From: Hippopus hippopus
Lineage: Eukaryota; Mollusca; Bivalvia; Cardiida; Cardiidae
Reading direction: 5' to 3'
NCBI GenBank assembly: GCA_946811185.2
Contig: OX328109.1
Location: 34,208,129-34,272,128 of the forward strand
DNA: 64,000 nt
Shown: piece by piece, positions 38,035-47,908 of the stretch
Layout: every line of letters begins with the position of its first letter
Numbering within the stretch: position 1 is the first letter of the stretch
Position numbers and translations under genes: made by a program
The notes under the pieces: model-generated
Told to the model about the DNA's origin: nothing
Database searches by the model: none
What the model saw: the letters and a program-made list of their open reading frames with translations, nothing else

Positions 38035-38218
38035 TGGCAAAGGACGTTTATGTATCTCTATGATGCATGGTATCAAGCAAGTCATCCCATAATTATGGCT
38101 CTATAAAATCTATTTTGTCTAACAAATAATTGGATCATAAGGTAGAATTGTCCTTGTCATGCAGAAAATTTACAAATGACAAAAAGTTTCGACCAAAGTC
38201 ATCCCGCGCAGACTGAGG
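38035..38218. mobile_element. Family C MITE, inverted and truncated
   Basis: It reads as the complement of the copy next to it ('GCATGGTATCAAGCAAGTCA', 'GTTTCGACCAAAGTCATCCC') and stops in the hairpin. Together the two copies form a large imperfect inverted repeat. Confidence 0.65.
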
Positions 38219-38379
38219 AAGTTAACAGTCGTACTTGTCTTATAAAGCTAAAAGGCCCAATGGCGGCCAAAAGTAAACAATGCGGGTGTTAACATGTATT
38301 TAGATTTAAACTGGAACTGTCTCAAATCAGACAAATACCCTCCACCAGCACATTGTCACTAAAGCAGCACAATCAGAGA

Positions 38380-38930
38380 ACGGAAATGATTTTCAAAACA
38401 AAGTTTATCTGTGACCTTTACCTTTGACCAATGTGACTCAAAAACAATAGGGCACCTCCTTGGGTCATGAGCAACACTTGTATAAAGTTTTAGGGTTTTA
38501 GGTCAAACAGCTATTGAGTTAGGGCACGGAAACGATTTTCAAACAAAGTTCATCTGTGACCTTGACCTTTGACCCATGTGACCCAAAAACAATTTGGCAT
38601 TCCTTAAGTTATGAGCAACACTTGTATAAAGTTTCAGGGTCCTGGGTAAAACGGCTTTTGAGTTAGAGTACGGAAAAGATTTTTAAACAAAGTTCATATG
38701 TGACCTTGATCTTTGACCCATGTGACCCAAAAACAATAGGGTGCCTATTTAAGTCATGAGCTACACTTGTATAAACTTTCAGCGTCCTAGGTCAAACGAC
38801 TTTTGAGTTAGAGTATGGAAACGAAATCATGGATGGATTGACGGACGGACGGACAGACGGACAGACGGACGAACAGAGAAACCAGTATAACTCCCCCTCC
38901 TCTAATTCCTAGGTGCGGGGTATAACAACA
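38380..38930 (+). repeat. 145-bp tandem repeat, three units plus tail
   Basis: Units start at 38380, 38526 and 38670, with a partial fourth at 38815. Each contains TGACCTT(T/G)ACCTTTGACC, a run of nuclear-receptor half-sites. The array ends in (GACG)n-like DNA and 'AACTCCCCCTCCTCTAATTC'. It resembles a 3' end of a widespread repeat; no ORF. Confidence 0.75.
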
Positions 38931-38931
38931 T

Positions 38932-39172
38932 CATTTAAAAGTATGGGGTTTATTGCGAAGATTACAATCTGCTATTGTAAGGTAGGTCCAAGTGTTAGTC
39001 GCTGGCAGAAAAATGAATGTTAAAAGTAGGTCAAAAGTTGCAAGGTCGCTCTATCTTTTGAATATTTTTTAACCTGGTTTTAAAACTCATTTTTTTTCTG
39101 CTACACTAACACTTGGACCGACCGTACAATAGCAGATTGTAATGTTCACAATAATCCCCATACTTTTAAATG
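38932..39172. mobile_element. MITE family I (241 bp)
   Basis: Inverted ends: CATTTAAAAGTATGGGG.. and ..CCCCATACTTTTAAATG, extending inward through ATTACAATCTGCTATTGTA and its complement. The stem is about 60 bp, with a non-coding middle. Confidence 0.7.
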
Positions 39173-39226
39173 CCATCTTCATAATAGTTTCCATATTTTT
39201 ATATTGTTTGATTTAAATTCAAATGA

Positions 39227-39714
39227 GCCATGCTCTGTATAAAGGGGGTTTCATGTATCTGCAAAAAGTATCTACCCAGGTCATCCTGCGCAGTCTGCGA
39301 GGGCTGGCCTGGGTTGAAACTTTTGCTCGTTGTCAATTTTCTGCAACTTAACTCTTTACCAAACAACAAAATTTTAGACCAGTCAAAATTGAAAACATTT
39401 GCAGACGACAAAATAAACATAACTCAAAAATTGAAATTTGTTTCCAGCAGGATAGAAAACATTGTGGGAAAAGGAGAAAATGCTGGTTACCAGCATTTTC
39501 TCCTTTTCCCACAATGTTTTCAAAAGGCTTCTATCTCAGGGTCGTAAAAACCAGGGATTGTTTGGTAAAGGGTTAAGGGATCAGCTTTACCTCATGATTC
39601 AGCCGGTGTTTATACAAAATATATTTCATGGATCTATGACTATATGACTTGCTTAGTAAAATGCACCACGGAGATGCATTAAGCACCCTTTTTTTAAGGC
39701 GTGGCTCAAATGCA
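39227..39714. mobile_element. Family C MITE interrupted by a family A MITE
   Basis: C sequence runs from 'GAGCCATGCTCTGTATAAAG' to 'GTCAATTTTCTGCA' (39347) and resumes at about 39577 ('CAGCTTTACCTCATGATTCA') to the right end near 39714. Confidence 0.75.
39348..39576. mobile_element. Family A MITE nested in family C
   Basis: TTAA at 39348-39351 and 39573-39576. A full hairpin is centred on GCTGGTTACCAGC near 39489. Its clean excision point in C shows both the target choice (TTAA) and the relative age (A later than C). Confidence 0.85.
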
Positions 39715-39954
39715 TTTTAACACCCACACAGTTTAGTTTCGGCCGCTATTGGACCTTAAAGTTGCCAAGAAAATCGAATTCTTGAGAAATTCGAGAAGAC
39801 ATGCAAAAATGTTGGTCTATTTCTTTCGCGACAGAATATATTGCAGACTGTGATGCGGTCAATATTTTCGGTTGAACATTTTTCGAATGACACCATATTT
39901 TGACCTCTCTAAGAAAGAAACCTGTAAAAATATAATGTAAAAAGGAAAAAAAAA

Positions 39955-40112
39955 TGCCGTTAAGGAAAGCAGCCAGTATCCTGGAGGGAATATTGTGCGT
40001 AGTGCTGGTAAAAGGAAACTCAAGGAAAGGATGAGTAGATGCTCAGACCGCTGCAACATAACTGAAATAATGTTGAAATGGTGTTAACCACCATACAATC
40101 AATCAATTACAA
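39955..40112 (+). repeat. SINE, 3' part
   Basis: 'GAAACTCAAGGAAAGGATGA', 'ACTGAAATAATGTTGAAATG' and a CAATCAAT tail match the SINE at 41510-41862. Confidence 0.55.
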
Positions 40113-40415
40113 AACCTGGCCAAACGTTTCGGTTGTGTTTTTCCTGTGTACCACTAATTTGAAACCTATTAAGGGAGAGTACTATACTTTAACTTATACC
40201 GTGAAGAGCTGGTTACCTCCCTTCTGCTCACACTCGCGAACTCGTGTAACGTGACATGTTTATTCAGTTACCGTAATAGTTCACAAGTGCATGTTTCCCA
40301 GATAACTTTTCACCTATGACAAAAACAAATGAACAATAAAAAATTCTCTAAAGCACAAACTTTATTCATAAAAATCACAAAAAGAAAAACACGCTACACT
40401 GGGAAAAACTCACAT
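40113..40415. other. Unassigned non-coding stretch
   Basis: Nothing recognised. Confidence 0.4.
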
Positions 40416-40611
40416 CTCACCCTTTACCACACAATCCCGACTTTGTGCGACCCTTAGGAATATGGCTTTTGAAAACATTGTTGGAAAAGGAGAAAATGCT
40501 GTTAACCAGCATTTTCTCATTTTTCCTACAATGCTAGCTACATTGAAATTGTCATCTGCAACTGCTTTCAGTTTGGACAATTCTGACATGTTTTCAAATT
40601 GTAATGAGTTG
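40416..40611. mobile_element. Family A MITE
   Basis: 'CCCTTTACCACACAATCCCG' at the left, hairpin 'GAAAATGCTGTTAACCAGCA' near 40500, right side partly decayed. Confidence 0.65.
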
Positions 40612-41084
40612 ACCCTTTAAAAAGCTCTTTTCTTTTTCAAAAACCGATGAACTACAGGGCAGTTAAAATCATTCTTGTCCATCGACGGTGGATTTTATAG
40701 TTACTTCATATTAAATTTTCGCACTTTCATAGACATACTTTGGGATAAACGACATCTCTTTATAAATCTATAGTAAGAAACATTGCCTTTAGTACAACAC
40801 ACTACATGGATCTAAGTTTAAGGCCACATTATCTTGAGTTCCAGTCAATTAAACGTAAGTTCAAGGTATATTTTGAATGTCAATAAATGGTCCTTCCGTT
40901 GTTGGTCGTGGGATTCACATAAGGCAAGACTGCCCTTTTTCAAACGATATTTTCATGGTCTTTTCAAGATAAAATTTAAAGGTCACTGTGTAAAGTGTAA
41001 TGGATTTCAAACTTGATCAGGATTTACTTTAGAAAAATGATTGGCCCTGTGTCAATTGTCCTTCTTCAGAAGCGTAAATTTCAC
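40612..41084. other. Unassigned non-coding stretch
   Basis: Nothing firmly recognised. It may include distant parts of the exon duplication described next. Confidence 0.35.
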
Positions 41085-41460
41085 ACTTTCATAAAATGCA
41101 CTTCATGACACCTCAACCCCTATTCACCAATCATTCTTCACTGCATTCTTATTCTTATTCTCTCAAATAATCAAATTATCACATTTGAAAGTAACGCGAT
41201 CTCTGATTGGCTAAACCAGACGGTTTAGCCAATCAGAAATTGTTTTTATTTTTTTAATTCAGAGTTAGACTAGGACTGTAGTTTAGAACGGTTGGTGCAT
41301 GTATACTGGGGGCCTTTCTATTTTGATCGCGAATCCGCTATCTCACTGCTTATCAACAGTCGGAAATTGCACGTTTTATTCTCACGCATTATCTAAGTTC
41401 AAGGTCACTCAAACGACGCTTTCAAACAGTTTCATAAAATGGACTTCATGACATCTGGCC
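41085..41460 (-). pseudogene. Degenerate copies of the methyltransferase last exon
   Basis: 'TTTCATAAAATGCACTTCAT' at 41091 and, after a MITE insert, 'CGCGAATCCGCTATCTCACT' to 'GCATTATCTAAG' (about 41313-41398) align with the exon end at 42104-42230. A further short copy, 'TTTCATAAAATGGACTTCATG', lies at 41430. Reading frames are broken. These are tandem duplicates of the 3' coding end, found downstream of the intact exon. Confidence 0.55.
41120..41313. mobile_element. MITE family H inside the exon duplicate
   Basis: The centre is CTGATTGGCTAAACCAGACGG.., an inverted repeat of CCAATCAG. The ends are 'CCCCTATTCACCAATCATTC' and 'GAACGGTTGGTGCATGTATA'. The same family appears as two adjacent copies at 43376-43793. 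Confidence 0.65.
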
Positions 41461-41509
41461 ATCTTCATTATCAAACGATAAAATTTATTATACATTATAT
41501 TAAAATAGT

Positions 41510-41862
41510 ACCAGAGCCCCGGTAGCGACGTTTGTAGCGTACAGGGCTCAAGAACAGGAGGCCGCTGGTTCGATCCTCGGCTCGGCCAATCTCTTTCAGA
41601 GGATTGATGATAGTCATTGCAACAGGATTCATTCCTCTCTCACCACTGATCATTGTTTCGACGATGATTATGTGGGAAAGGTGCGAGTGGCTTGGTAAGA
41701 AAATTGTGTGGAGTACTGGTAAAAGAAACTCCAGGAAAGAATGGAAAGGTGCACTGGCCGCCGCGATAAATGAAATAATGTTGAAAACGGCGTTAAACAT
41801 TATACAATCAATCATCAAATCATCAGTCAATCAAAAGAGCAATCAATCAATCAATCAATCAG
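41510..41862 (+). repeat. Full-length tRNA-derived SINE
   Basis: The tRNA-like head (A box 'GGTAGCGACGTTTGTAGCG', B box 'GGTTCGATCC') lies at 41517-41590. The conserved core 'GGTGCACTGGCCGCCGCGAT' and 'GTTGAAAACGGCGTTAAAC' follows, then a (CAAT)n tail. Confidence 0.75.
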
Positions 41863-42103
41863 AAATAGTACGTATACGTTTGACCGCCACTATCTGGTCT
41901 CCTTCGAGCAGTTTCACACGTGTCCTCTGCAGAACTTCTTAATGTTTCATGATACATTGTAAGAAAAGGTGTGTCTTGTAATTCGTCTTTTTCTTATACG
42001 TTTAAAAAAAAATCTGCTATCATTTGCAACGTGATCAATACATGAGTCGTATTTTTACATTTGTTTGGAAGAGTTTATGGTCAAGGTCACAATCGTATAA
42101 AAT

Positions 42104-42403
42104 TCAAACTTTCATAAAATGCACTTCGTGACATCCGGTTCGCTCTATTTCGGTCGCAGGGTCCGTTATTCTACAGTATATCCACATCCGGAAATAGTAC
42201 CTTTTATAACCGGCGTTGTCTAAATCTCGAAGTGTTTTTAAGGATTCGAGATAGAATTTCACGTCTCTTGTCATGAACACAGAATGGAACTCTACTATGA
42301 TCAGTTTCACGTTTGCCCTCTGCAACGTTCCGGATTGTATGATCTGCGGAAACGCAGCCCACTCGGCATTTTCCGTATCTATTTTTAGAATGTCGAGGTT
42401 TCT
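42104..42403 (-). CDS. FkbM/METTL24-like methyltransferase, last exon
   Basis: 99 codons plus TGA, starting after an acceptor (ttatttcag|AGA) in phase 0. It encodes LDILKIDTENAEW, the FkbM-type signature in which Asp and Glu hold the substrate/SAM pocket (usual form has Glu-Gly where Glu-Asn stands here). VKLIIVEFHS and the terminal YKRYYFRMWIYC...GCHEVHFMKV follow. The family comprises SAM-dependent methyltransferases related to METTL24; substrates in molluscs are not known to me. It is probably the 3' coding end of a gene whose earlier exons lie to the right. Confidence 0.8.
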   Translation of the reverse strand, partial: RNLDILKIDTENAEWAAFPQIIQSGTLQRANVKLIIVEFHSVFMTRDVKFYLESLKTLRDLDNAGYKRYYFRMWIYCRITDPATEIERTGCHEVHFMKV

Positions 42404-42467
42404 CTGAAATAAACAATTTAAAAGAAGAATTAACCATTTGAGATCCCTCGCGCACCTCAAAGATGTT

Positions 42468-42505
42468 ATACAGACAGTGTTGATCAAGACCAGACTGCAC
42501 AAGAC
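42468..42505. mobile_element. Family B core fragment in the intron
   Basis: 'CAGACAGTGTTGATCAAGAC' followed by 'CAGACTGCACA' is one B hairpin arm. Confidence 0.4.
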
Positions 42506-42720
42506 ATCGATGTGATTAGAAACTAATTTTACCGTTTACAAGAGGAGTGTATCAGAAGCATTTAGACTTTTCTCATAACTCCACTTTTTATCAACATTTT
42601 AACACAGAAGTTTTGCGACTTGTCATTGAATACATCATTTATACATGTTACTCATTAAAATACATGGATCGGGTTTACAATTACAAACTTTGAAATGCTA
42701 CCGACATGTATCTTATGTTA

Positions 42721-42935
42721 TGTGGTTTGGTTTGTATTGGAGTTTAACGCCATTTTAACAGCTTAGGTCACACCATGGCGGTCAGTGACGCACCCATGTG
42801 TTTCCTGGCTGTCTCACACCAGTACTGACACAAGTTTATTTCCAAAGCCACTGGCTACTTTTCTCACATGCATCAGAGGTGAGAGGCTAAAAATCGCCAG
42901 ATAGAAAGTTCGCCGCAACAGGCTATCGAACTATC
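42721..42935 (-). repeat. SINE, reverse orientation, in the intron
   Basis: 'GGAGTTTAACGCCATTTTAA', 'CACACCATGGCGGTCAGTG' and 'GCTAAAAATCGCCAGATAGA' match other SINEs in reverse; the tRNA head is mostly lost. Confidence 0.65.
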
Positions 42936-42946
42936 TTATGTTATAC

Positions 42947-43145
42947 CTTAAACTGCTAAATAAATCAAACGAAAATTTCCACTCAATAATAAAAACCCGA
43001 ATATTGCCATATCAAAGTTTATTTCACCAGGGAGAAATGCTGTACCGGACAGTGTAGTTTAAGATCAGACTGCACGTTTTGTGCAGTCTGATCTTGATCT
43101 ATACCGTCCGCAAAAGCGCCCCGAGTCGCACTCTGTAGCCTAAAA
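42947..43145. mobile_element. Family B MITE in the intron
   Basis: The hairpin near 43075 ('GATCAGACTGCACGTTTTGT' centre) has 'CTTAAACTGCTAAATAAATC' at the left and 'GAGTCGCACTCTGTAGCC' at the right. Confidence 0.65.
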
Positions 43146-43207
43146 GTTCTTGAATATTCGAGCTGTAGGAACAATCTTCATACATTTGGAACAACCCTCG
43201 TACTTAC

Positions 43208-43343
43208 ATTTTCATGGTTTAGAAGTTTTCGAACACTGTCTACCGTTTTCAGTTTCACATTATTCTTCTCCTCGTCTGTGCCCGAGATTCCAAGTTTGTG
43301 AAATGTTACCAAATCTGAATGTTTGTGATCTTCTTGACCGTCC
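43208..43343 (-). CDS. FkbM/METTL24-like methyltransferase, internal exon
   Basis: 136 nt between an acceptor (gtttccag|G) and a donor (AAT|gtaagt). It enters in phase 2 and leaves in phase 0. It encodes DGQEDHKHSDLVTFHKLGIS, then a charged stretch and LKTVDSVRKLLNHEN, a layout that fits the middle of FkbM/METTL24 proteins (the VxFHKLGIxG strand). The phases match both neighbouring exons exactly, which strongly supports the model. Confidence 0.8.
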
Positions 43344-43375
43344 CTGGAAACAATGGAACATCCTTTTAACTCTGT

Positions 43376-43793
43376 ACCAGATCTGGGTCTATATTCTTAA
43401 GAACGTTCTTTGTCTTAGTGTCCAGAATTGACTAAATTTGAATGTAACAGAACTTCTGATATTATTATTATATTATTATTACTTCTGATTCTAAACCATA
43501 TGGTTTAGCCAATCAGAAGTTGTGTTACTTTCAAATTCAGTAAATCCTGGAGAATAAGACCAAGAATGTCTTAAGAATAGTTGGTGAATATGGGCCCTGG
43601 GCCCGTATTCACCAACTATTCTTAAGAGTATTCTTATTCTCCAAGATTTTCTAGATTTGAAAGTAACACATCTTCTGATTGGCTAAACTATTTGGTTTAG
43701 CCAATCAGAAGTTGCGTTGTTTTCGAATTTAGAAAATTCTGGAGACTGAGACCAAAAACGTTCTCAAGAATGGTTGGTGAATACGTGCCCTGG
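43376..43793. mobile_element. Two adjacent MITE family H copies
   Basis: Copies at about 43376-43594 and 43599-43793 meet at 'GGGCCCTGGGCCCGTATTC'. Each has a CTGATT..GGTTTAGCCAATCAGAAG hairpin centre and long arms of the type 'CACCAACTATTCTTAAGA'. Confidence 0.7.
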
Positions 43794-43850
43794 TGATAAT
43801 ATTTTACATTTGTCCAGATTGAGAGCATTTGCAAACGACACTTTCGATTC

Positions 43851-43966
<116 letters not shown>

Positions 43967-44152
43967 GTTTTAGTTAGTTTAGAAGATAATTAAAAAATAA
44001 TAAAAAGAGATCAAGCAGCGTAAGACCCCAAGCAAATCAAGCCTCAGTTTTGTAGATACGCATGCGTATTTTTTAAGGAAACCTTATCAATAAACTAACC
44101 TACATCTGTTAGTGAAATTTACCCACCTTCGTTTGTTAAAGTTTTAGATTGT

Positions 44153-44366
44153 TTAAACCCTTCTCCTGATACATGAGTTGAAGGAAACTTTGAAGCCGAT
44201 AGTAAAGACACGAAAAGTGCTATTTCAAACTTATTTTTTGGAGAGAAACATCTTCTTACCGGACAGTGTAGATCCAAGATCCGACTGAACTTTTTGTGCA
44301 GTCTGATCTTGATCTACGTTGTTCGCAATAGGTCAGTGAGTCGCGCTCTGCAGCTTAAAGGTTAAG
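44153..44366. mobile_element. Family B MITE directly before the LTR
   Basis: 'TTTAAACCCTTCTCCTGATA' at left and 'GCAGCTTAAAGGTTAA' at right. The hairpin near 44295 has a mutated centre. Its right end forms the apparent left limit of the retroelement. Confidence 0.65.
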
Positions 44367-44447
44367 CGCAATATCTATTTAGTTTGATATGTTGTGTTAT
44401 GAAATAGGATACACATGTGACCTGTTTTCATTGTCACTCTGTATACA

Positions 44448-44460
44448 GAATATTCTAGAA
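44448..44460 (+). promoter_or_regulatory. Heat-shock element in U3
   Basis: GAATATTCTAGAA is a perfect three-unit GAA-nn-TTC-nn-GAA array. Related arrays occur at 44568-44575 (TTCTAGAA) and 44583-44595 (ATCTAGAATATTC). Confidence 0.55.
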
Positions 44461-44556
44461 ACATAAAGAACATTCATTGGTTTTTCATTCTGGTTATTTT
44501 TAGAAACAGGATTGTTAGTAAACAAGTTGTTTATCAATCCATGTCTATAAATAGCT

Positions 44557-44564
44557 TGACGTCA
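44557..44564 (+). promoter_or_regulatory. CRE palindrome in U3
   Basis: TGACGTCA, the perfect cAMP-response/ATF site, lies just after the first TATA string and before the second. Confidence 0.5.
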
Positions 44565-44603
44565 TCTTTCTAGAAAAGACTAATCTAGAATATTCCAAGC
44601 TGA

Positions 44604-44612
44604 TATAAATAG
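44604..44612 (+). promoter_or_regulatory. Likely TATA box of the retroelement
   Basis: TATAAATAGG stands 330 bp before AATAAA, suiting a transcript start near 44635. It is preceded directly by a heat-shock-type array. Confidence 0.5.
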
Positions 44613-45005
44613 GAGTGACTTACTTGGTGATGGGGATTTTGAAGTTAGACTTGTAGCTTTGACGATACAGAATTAGTGAAAAGTGTTGGATTTAACTTGG
44701 GATATAGAACTGTAAGTTAGAATTGCTTAATTTTTAAACAGGTTGCTCATATCTATTTGCAAGTTAAAATTATTGTTAATTTAGGTTTTAGGAACCAGAA
44801 ATTCCATACTATTTGTAGTCTAAACTTATTTCTTAATTTTGAGGGACTTATTCTATTTCTTGTTGTAAGATTAAGAATTGTCAAAACTTCATTCAAACTT
44901 AACTCTTGTTGTACTATTTTGTCTTTATTCATTAATAAATATCGTTAATTGTTAAAGGCTTGTTGCTGGTTTTCTTTCTAGTTACGCTTGTCTCGTAGCA
45001 GAAAT

Positions 45006-45023
45006 AGGGGGCTCGTCCGGGAT
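45006..45023 (+). other. Primer-binding site matching tRNA-Pro
   Basis: GGGGGCTCGTCCGGGAT (45007-45023) equals the site that murine gammaretroviruses use for tRNA-Pro, apart from the first base (A in place of T). Confidence 0.8.
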
Positions 45024-45155
45024 TGATCATCTAGTCATTTTGGATATACTTTGAAATTATTTTGAACTTGTTACAGTATCAAAGTTCATAAGATAATAAA
45101 AAAAATAAAAAAATAAAATTTGATTTTTATCCTACTGAACCAGCAAAAAGCAATC

Positions 45156-46350
45156 ATGTCTTTTGATCTTGAAAAATTTATTGCTGAACCTTCTCAGGAG
45201 TTGTTAAATTTGGCCAAAAAGTCTGATTTATTAGATCTTGCTTCTCATTATAAACTGACTGCCATTAAAGGTACTATGTTAAAGCATGAAATTAAGAATG
45301 CTATTGTTCAGTTTTTAGTTGACGAAGAAATACTTGACTCGTCTGCTCTGTCTCTTATTCTTATGTCTCAGACAGACGTCAAAACTAATACTGAGTTAGA
45401 AAAATTAAAACTACAGATCGGAAAAGAAGAGAGATTACAAGAGAAAAAATTAAAATTAGAGCAAGAAGAAAAAGAATTAAATTAAAAATTAGAACAAGAA
45501 GAAAGGCTGGGAGAAAAGGAATTAAAGAAAGAAGAAAGGATGAAAGAAAAAGAATTAGAGTTAGAAAAAGAAAAAATGTATGTTGAATTAGAAGAAAGAG
45601 AAAAGGATAGGTAATTTCAGATGAGAATGAAGGAATTAGAAATAGAAAATAAAGAAAAACCATTTTTGCATGTGATTAATGACTTTGACGTAACAAAACA
45701 CCTCAGACATGTTCCGCCATTTCAAGAACGTGAAGTTGATAAATACTTTCCACATGATTTTGAAAGATTTGCTGAAAATTTGAAATGGCCAAAAGAACAC
45801 TGGACCTTACTCTTGCAAAGCGTTGTAATGTGAAAGGCTCGTGATATTTTTTCTCAACTAAGTAATGAACAGCTCTCTATGATAATGTTAAAGAATTGAT
45901 TCTAAAGGCTTATGAACTGGTACCTGAAGCATATAGACAAAAATTTAGGAACTGCAGAAAGGAAAACGGTCAAACCCATGTTGAATTTGCTAGAACTAAA
46001 GAACAGTTATTTGATAGATGGTGCCATTCAAAGAAAATAAATTCAGATCATGGAAAACTTAGACAACTACTGTTAGTTGAAGAATTTAAAAGGTGCACTA
46101 ATTTTGATATAAAAACTTTCTTAGATGAGAAAGAAGTTGAAACTTTAGAAGAAGCTGCTTGCCTAGCAGACAACTTTGCCTTGACGCATAAGGTCTCTTT
46201 CATAAATAAATCAAACCCTCGAAAACCTTTTTATTCATCTACTGGTCCTAAACCAAATTTTAATCAACATAATGAAAATTCCAATCAGAATATTCCCAAA
46301 CCCAAGTCTCCTTATGAAGCCAACGGTCAAAATCCCTTATCTCGACCCAC
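45156..46350 (+). pseudogene. gag: gag of the Gmr1-like element (broken)
   Basis: It starts MSFDLEKFIAEPSQELLNL, a helical N-terminus typical of gypsy-type Gag, followed by a Glu/Lys-rich coiled coil. In-frame stops lie at 45483, 45612 and 45831, and a frame change lies near 45880. After that the frame of 45896-47908 continues the capsid-like part (ELVPEAYRQKFRN). Confidence 0.7.
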
Positions 46351-46351
46351 T

Positions 46352-47908
46352 TGTAATTATTGCAAAGAATCAGGCCATATTATTTCTGAATGTCCTGTTC
46401 TAAAAAGAAAACGGGAAAAACAAGAAAGCTTTAAGCCTACAGGCTTTACTTCATTAAAGTCTACACCTCAGTCATGTTTTAAAGACCAAACCTTTGTCCA
46501 GGCCAAAGTGCCTGAGACTGATACTGTTATGGAGATTTATGAACCATTCTTATCAGATGATTTTGTGTCACTAGAAAGTGATTTTGCCAAGTCTACCCCT
46601 ATTAAAATTTTACGTGATACTGGAGCTTCTCAATCTCTTATTTTAGCAGATGTCCTGCCTTTTTTTGAGAAGACTTCTTCTGGGACAAGTGTCCTTATTC
46701 AGGGTGTAGAATGTGGATTTGTTAATGTTCCGCTTCATAACATTTATTTGTCTTCAGACTTAATTAATGGTCCAGTGACTGTTGGTGTCAGAAAAAATTT
46801 ACCTTTTAAAGGTGTTCATTTGTTATTAGGCAATGATTTAGCCGGAGATAAGGTAATTGTTAATCCACTTGTAACTGACACACCTTGCATGGATCAATCA
46901 CCCGATCCGATTGAGGAAGAAATTCCTGACCTTTACCCGTCATGTGCAGTTACTAGAGCGATGGCAAAGAACGCCATTTTGACTGAAAATCAGTCTGATA
47001 TTGACTTATCTGATTCTTTGTTGGGTCATTTATTTAAAGATGAGATTAACATATCTTTTTCACAAAACCTGTCTGAAAGTCAGACTAATTCCAAACATAA
47101 TTCATCAGAATTGGATTACACATCTTCACCCTTAGTTAATGAAGGCCATGATACAAGGTCAAGGTCAAAACTAAGTGAAGACCAACACAATGATCCAGAA
47201 ATAGCACCTTTATTTCAAAAAGCTGTTAGTGAAACTAATCTTTCACAGGAACCTGTCTGTTTTTATATAAAAAATGGAATATTAATGAGAAAATGGCGCC
47301 CTCCTGAAGTCTCTGTTGATGATGAGTGGGCTGTCAATCATCAAGTCGTCGTTCCTAAATCCTATAGATTAGAAATATTAAACTTAGCTCATGAAACACC
47401 TATGTTAGGTCATTTAGGTATCAATAAGACCTATCACAAAATTCTTAAACATTTCTATTGGCCTGGTCTAAAAGCTGATGTATCAGATTATTGTAGGTCT
47501 TATCATACTTGTCAAATGGTAGGCAAACCCAATCAGGTCATACCTAAGGCTAAACTAAAGCCTATCCCTGCATCTGATGAACCTTTTAGCAGGATCATAA
47601 TTGATTGTGTAGGTCCTTTGCCAAAAACTAAGGCTGGCAATGAGTACCTTCTGACTATTATGTGTGCTTCCACCCGTTTTCCTGAAGCAATACCTTTAAG
47701 AAATATAAAATCTAAAACAATTGTCAAAGCTTTAGTGAAATTTTTCACTTTTGTACGACTTCCTAAATCTGTTCAATCTGATCGAGGGTCAAATTTTATG
47801 TCTGGCATTTTCCAACAAGTGATGCACGAGTGGGAATTAAACAATATAGGTCATCTGCATAACATCCTGAAAGCCAAGGTGCCCTTGAACGGTTACACCA
47901 GACCTTAA
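46352..47908 (+). pseudogene. pol: Zinc knuckle, protease and integrase part of pol
   Basis: One long frame contains the zinc knuckle CNYCKESGHIISEC (from 46352) and the retropepsin motif LRDTGAS (Asp at 46616). The integrase zinc domain starts at 47411 (GHLGINKTYHKILKHFYWPG), and one Cys of its CxxC pair appears changed to Tyr in SYHTC. The integrase core has the first Asp in RIIIDCVGPL and the second in QSDRGSNF. It breaks by a frame change near 47846 and a TAA at 47860-47862. The catalytic Glu follows in another frame. Confidence 0.8.

Larger units (their letters stand above)
44367..45000 (+). repeat. 5' LTR-like region (left limit uncertain)
   Basis: It ends in CA at 44999-45000, six bases before the primer-binding site. 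It contains TATA strings (44546-44553 and 44604-44610) and a polyadenylation signal AATAAA (44934-44939), in the order expected of U3-R-U5. Without a second LTR the exact borders cannot be fixed. Confidence 0.55.
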
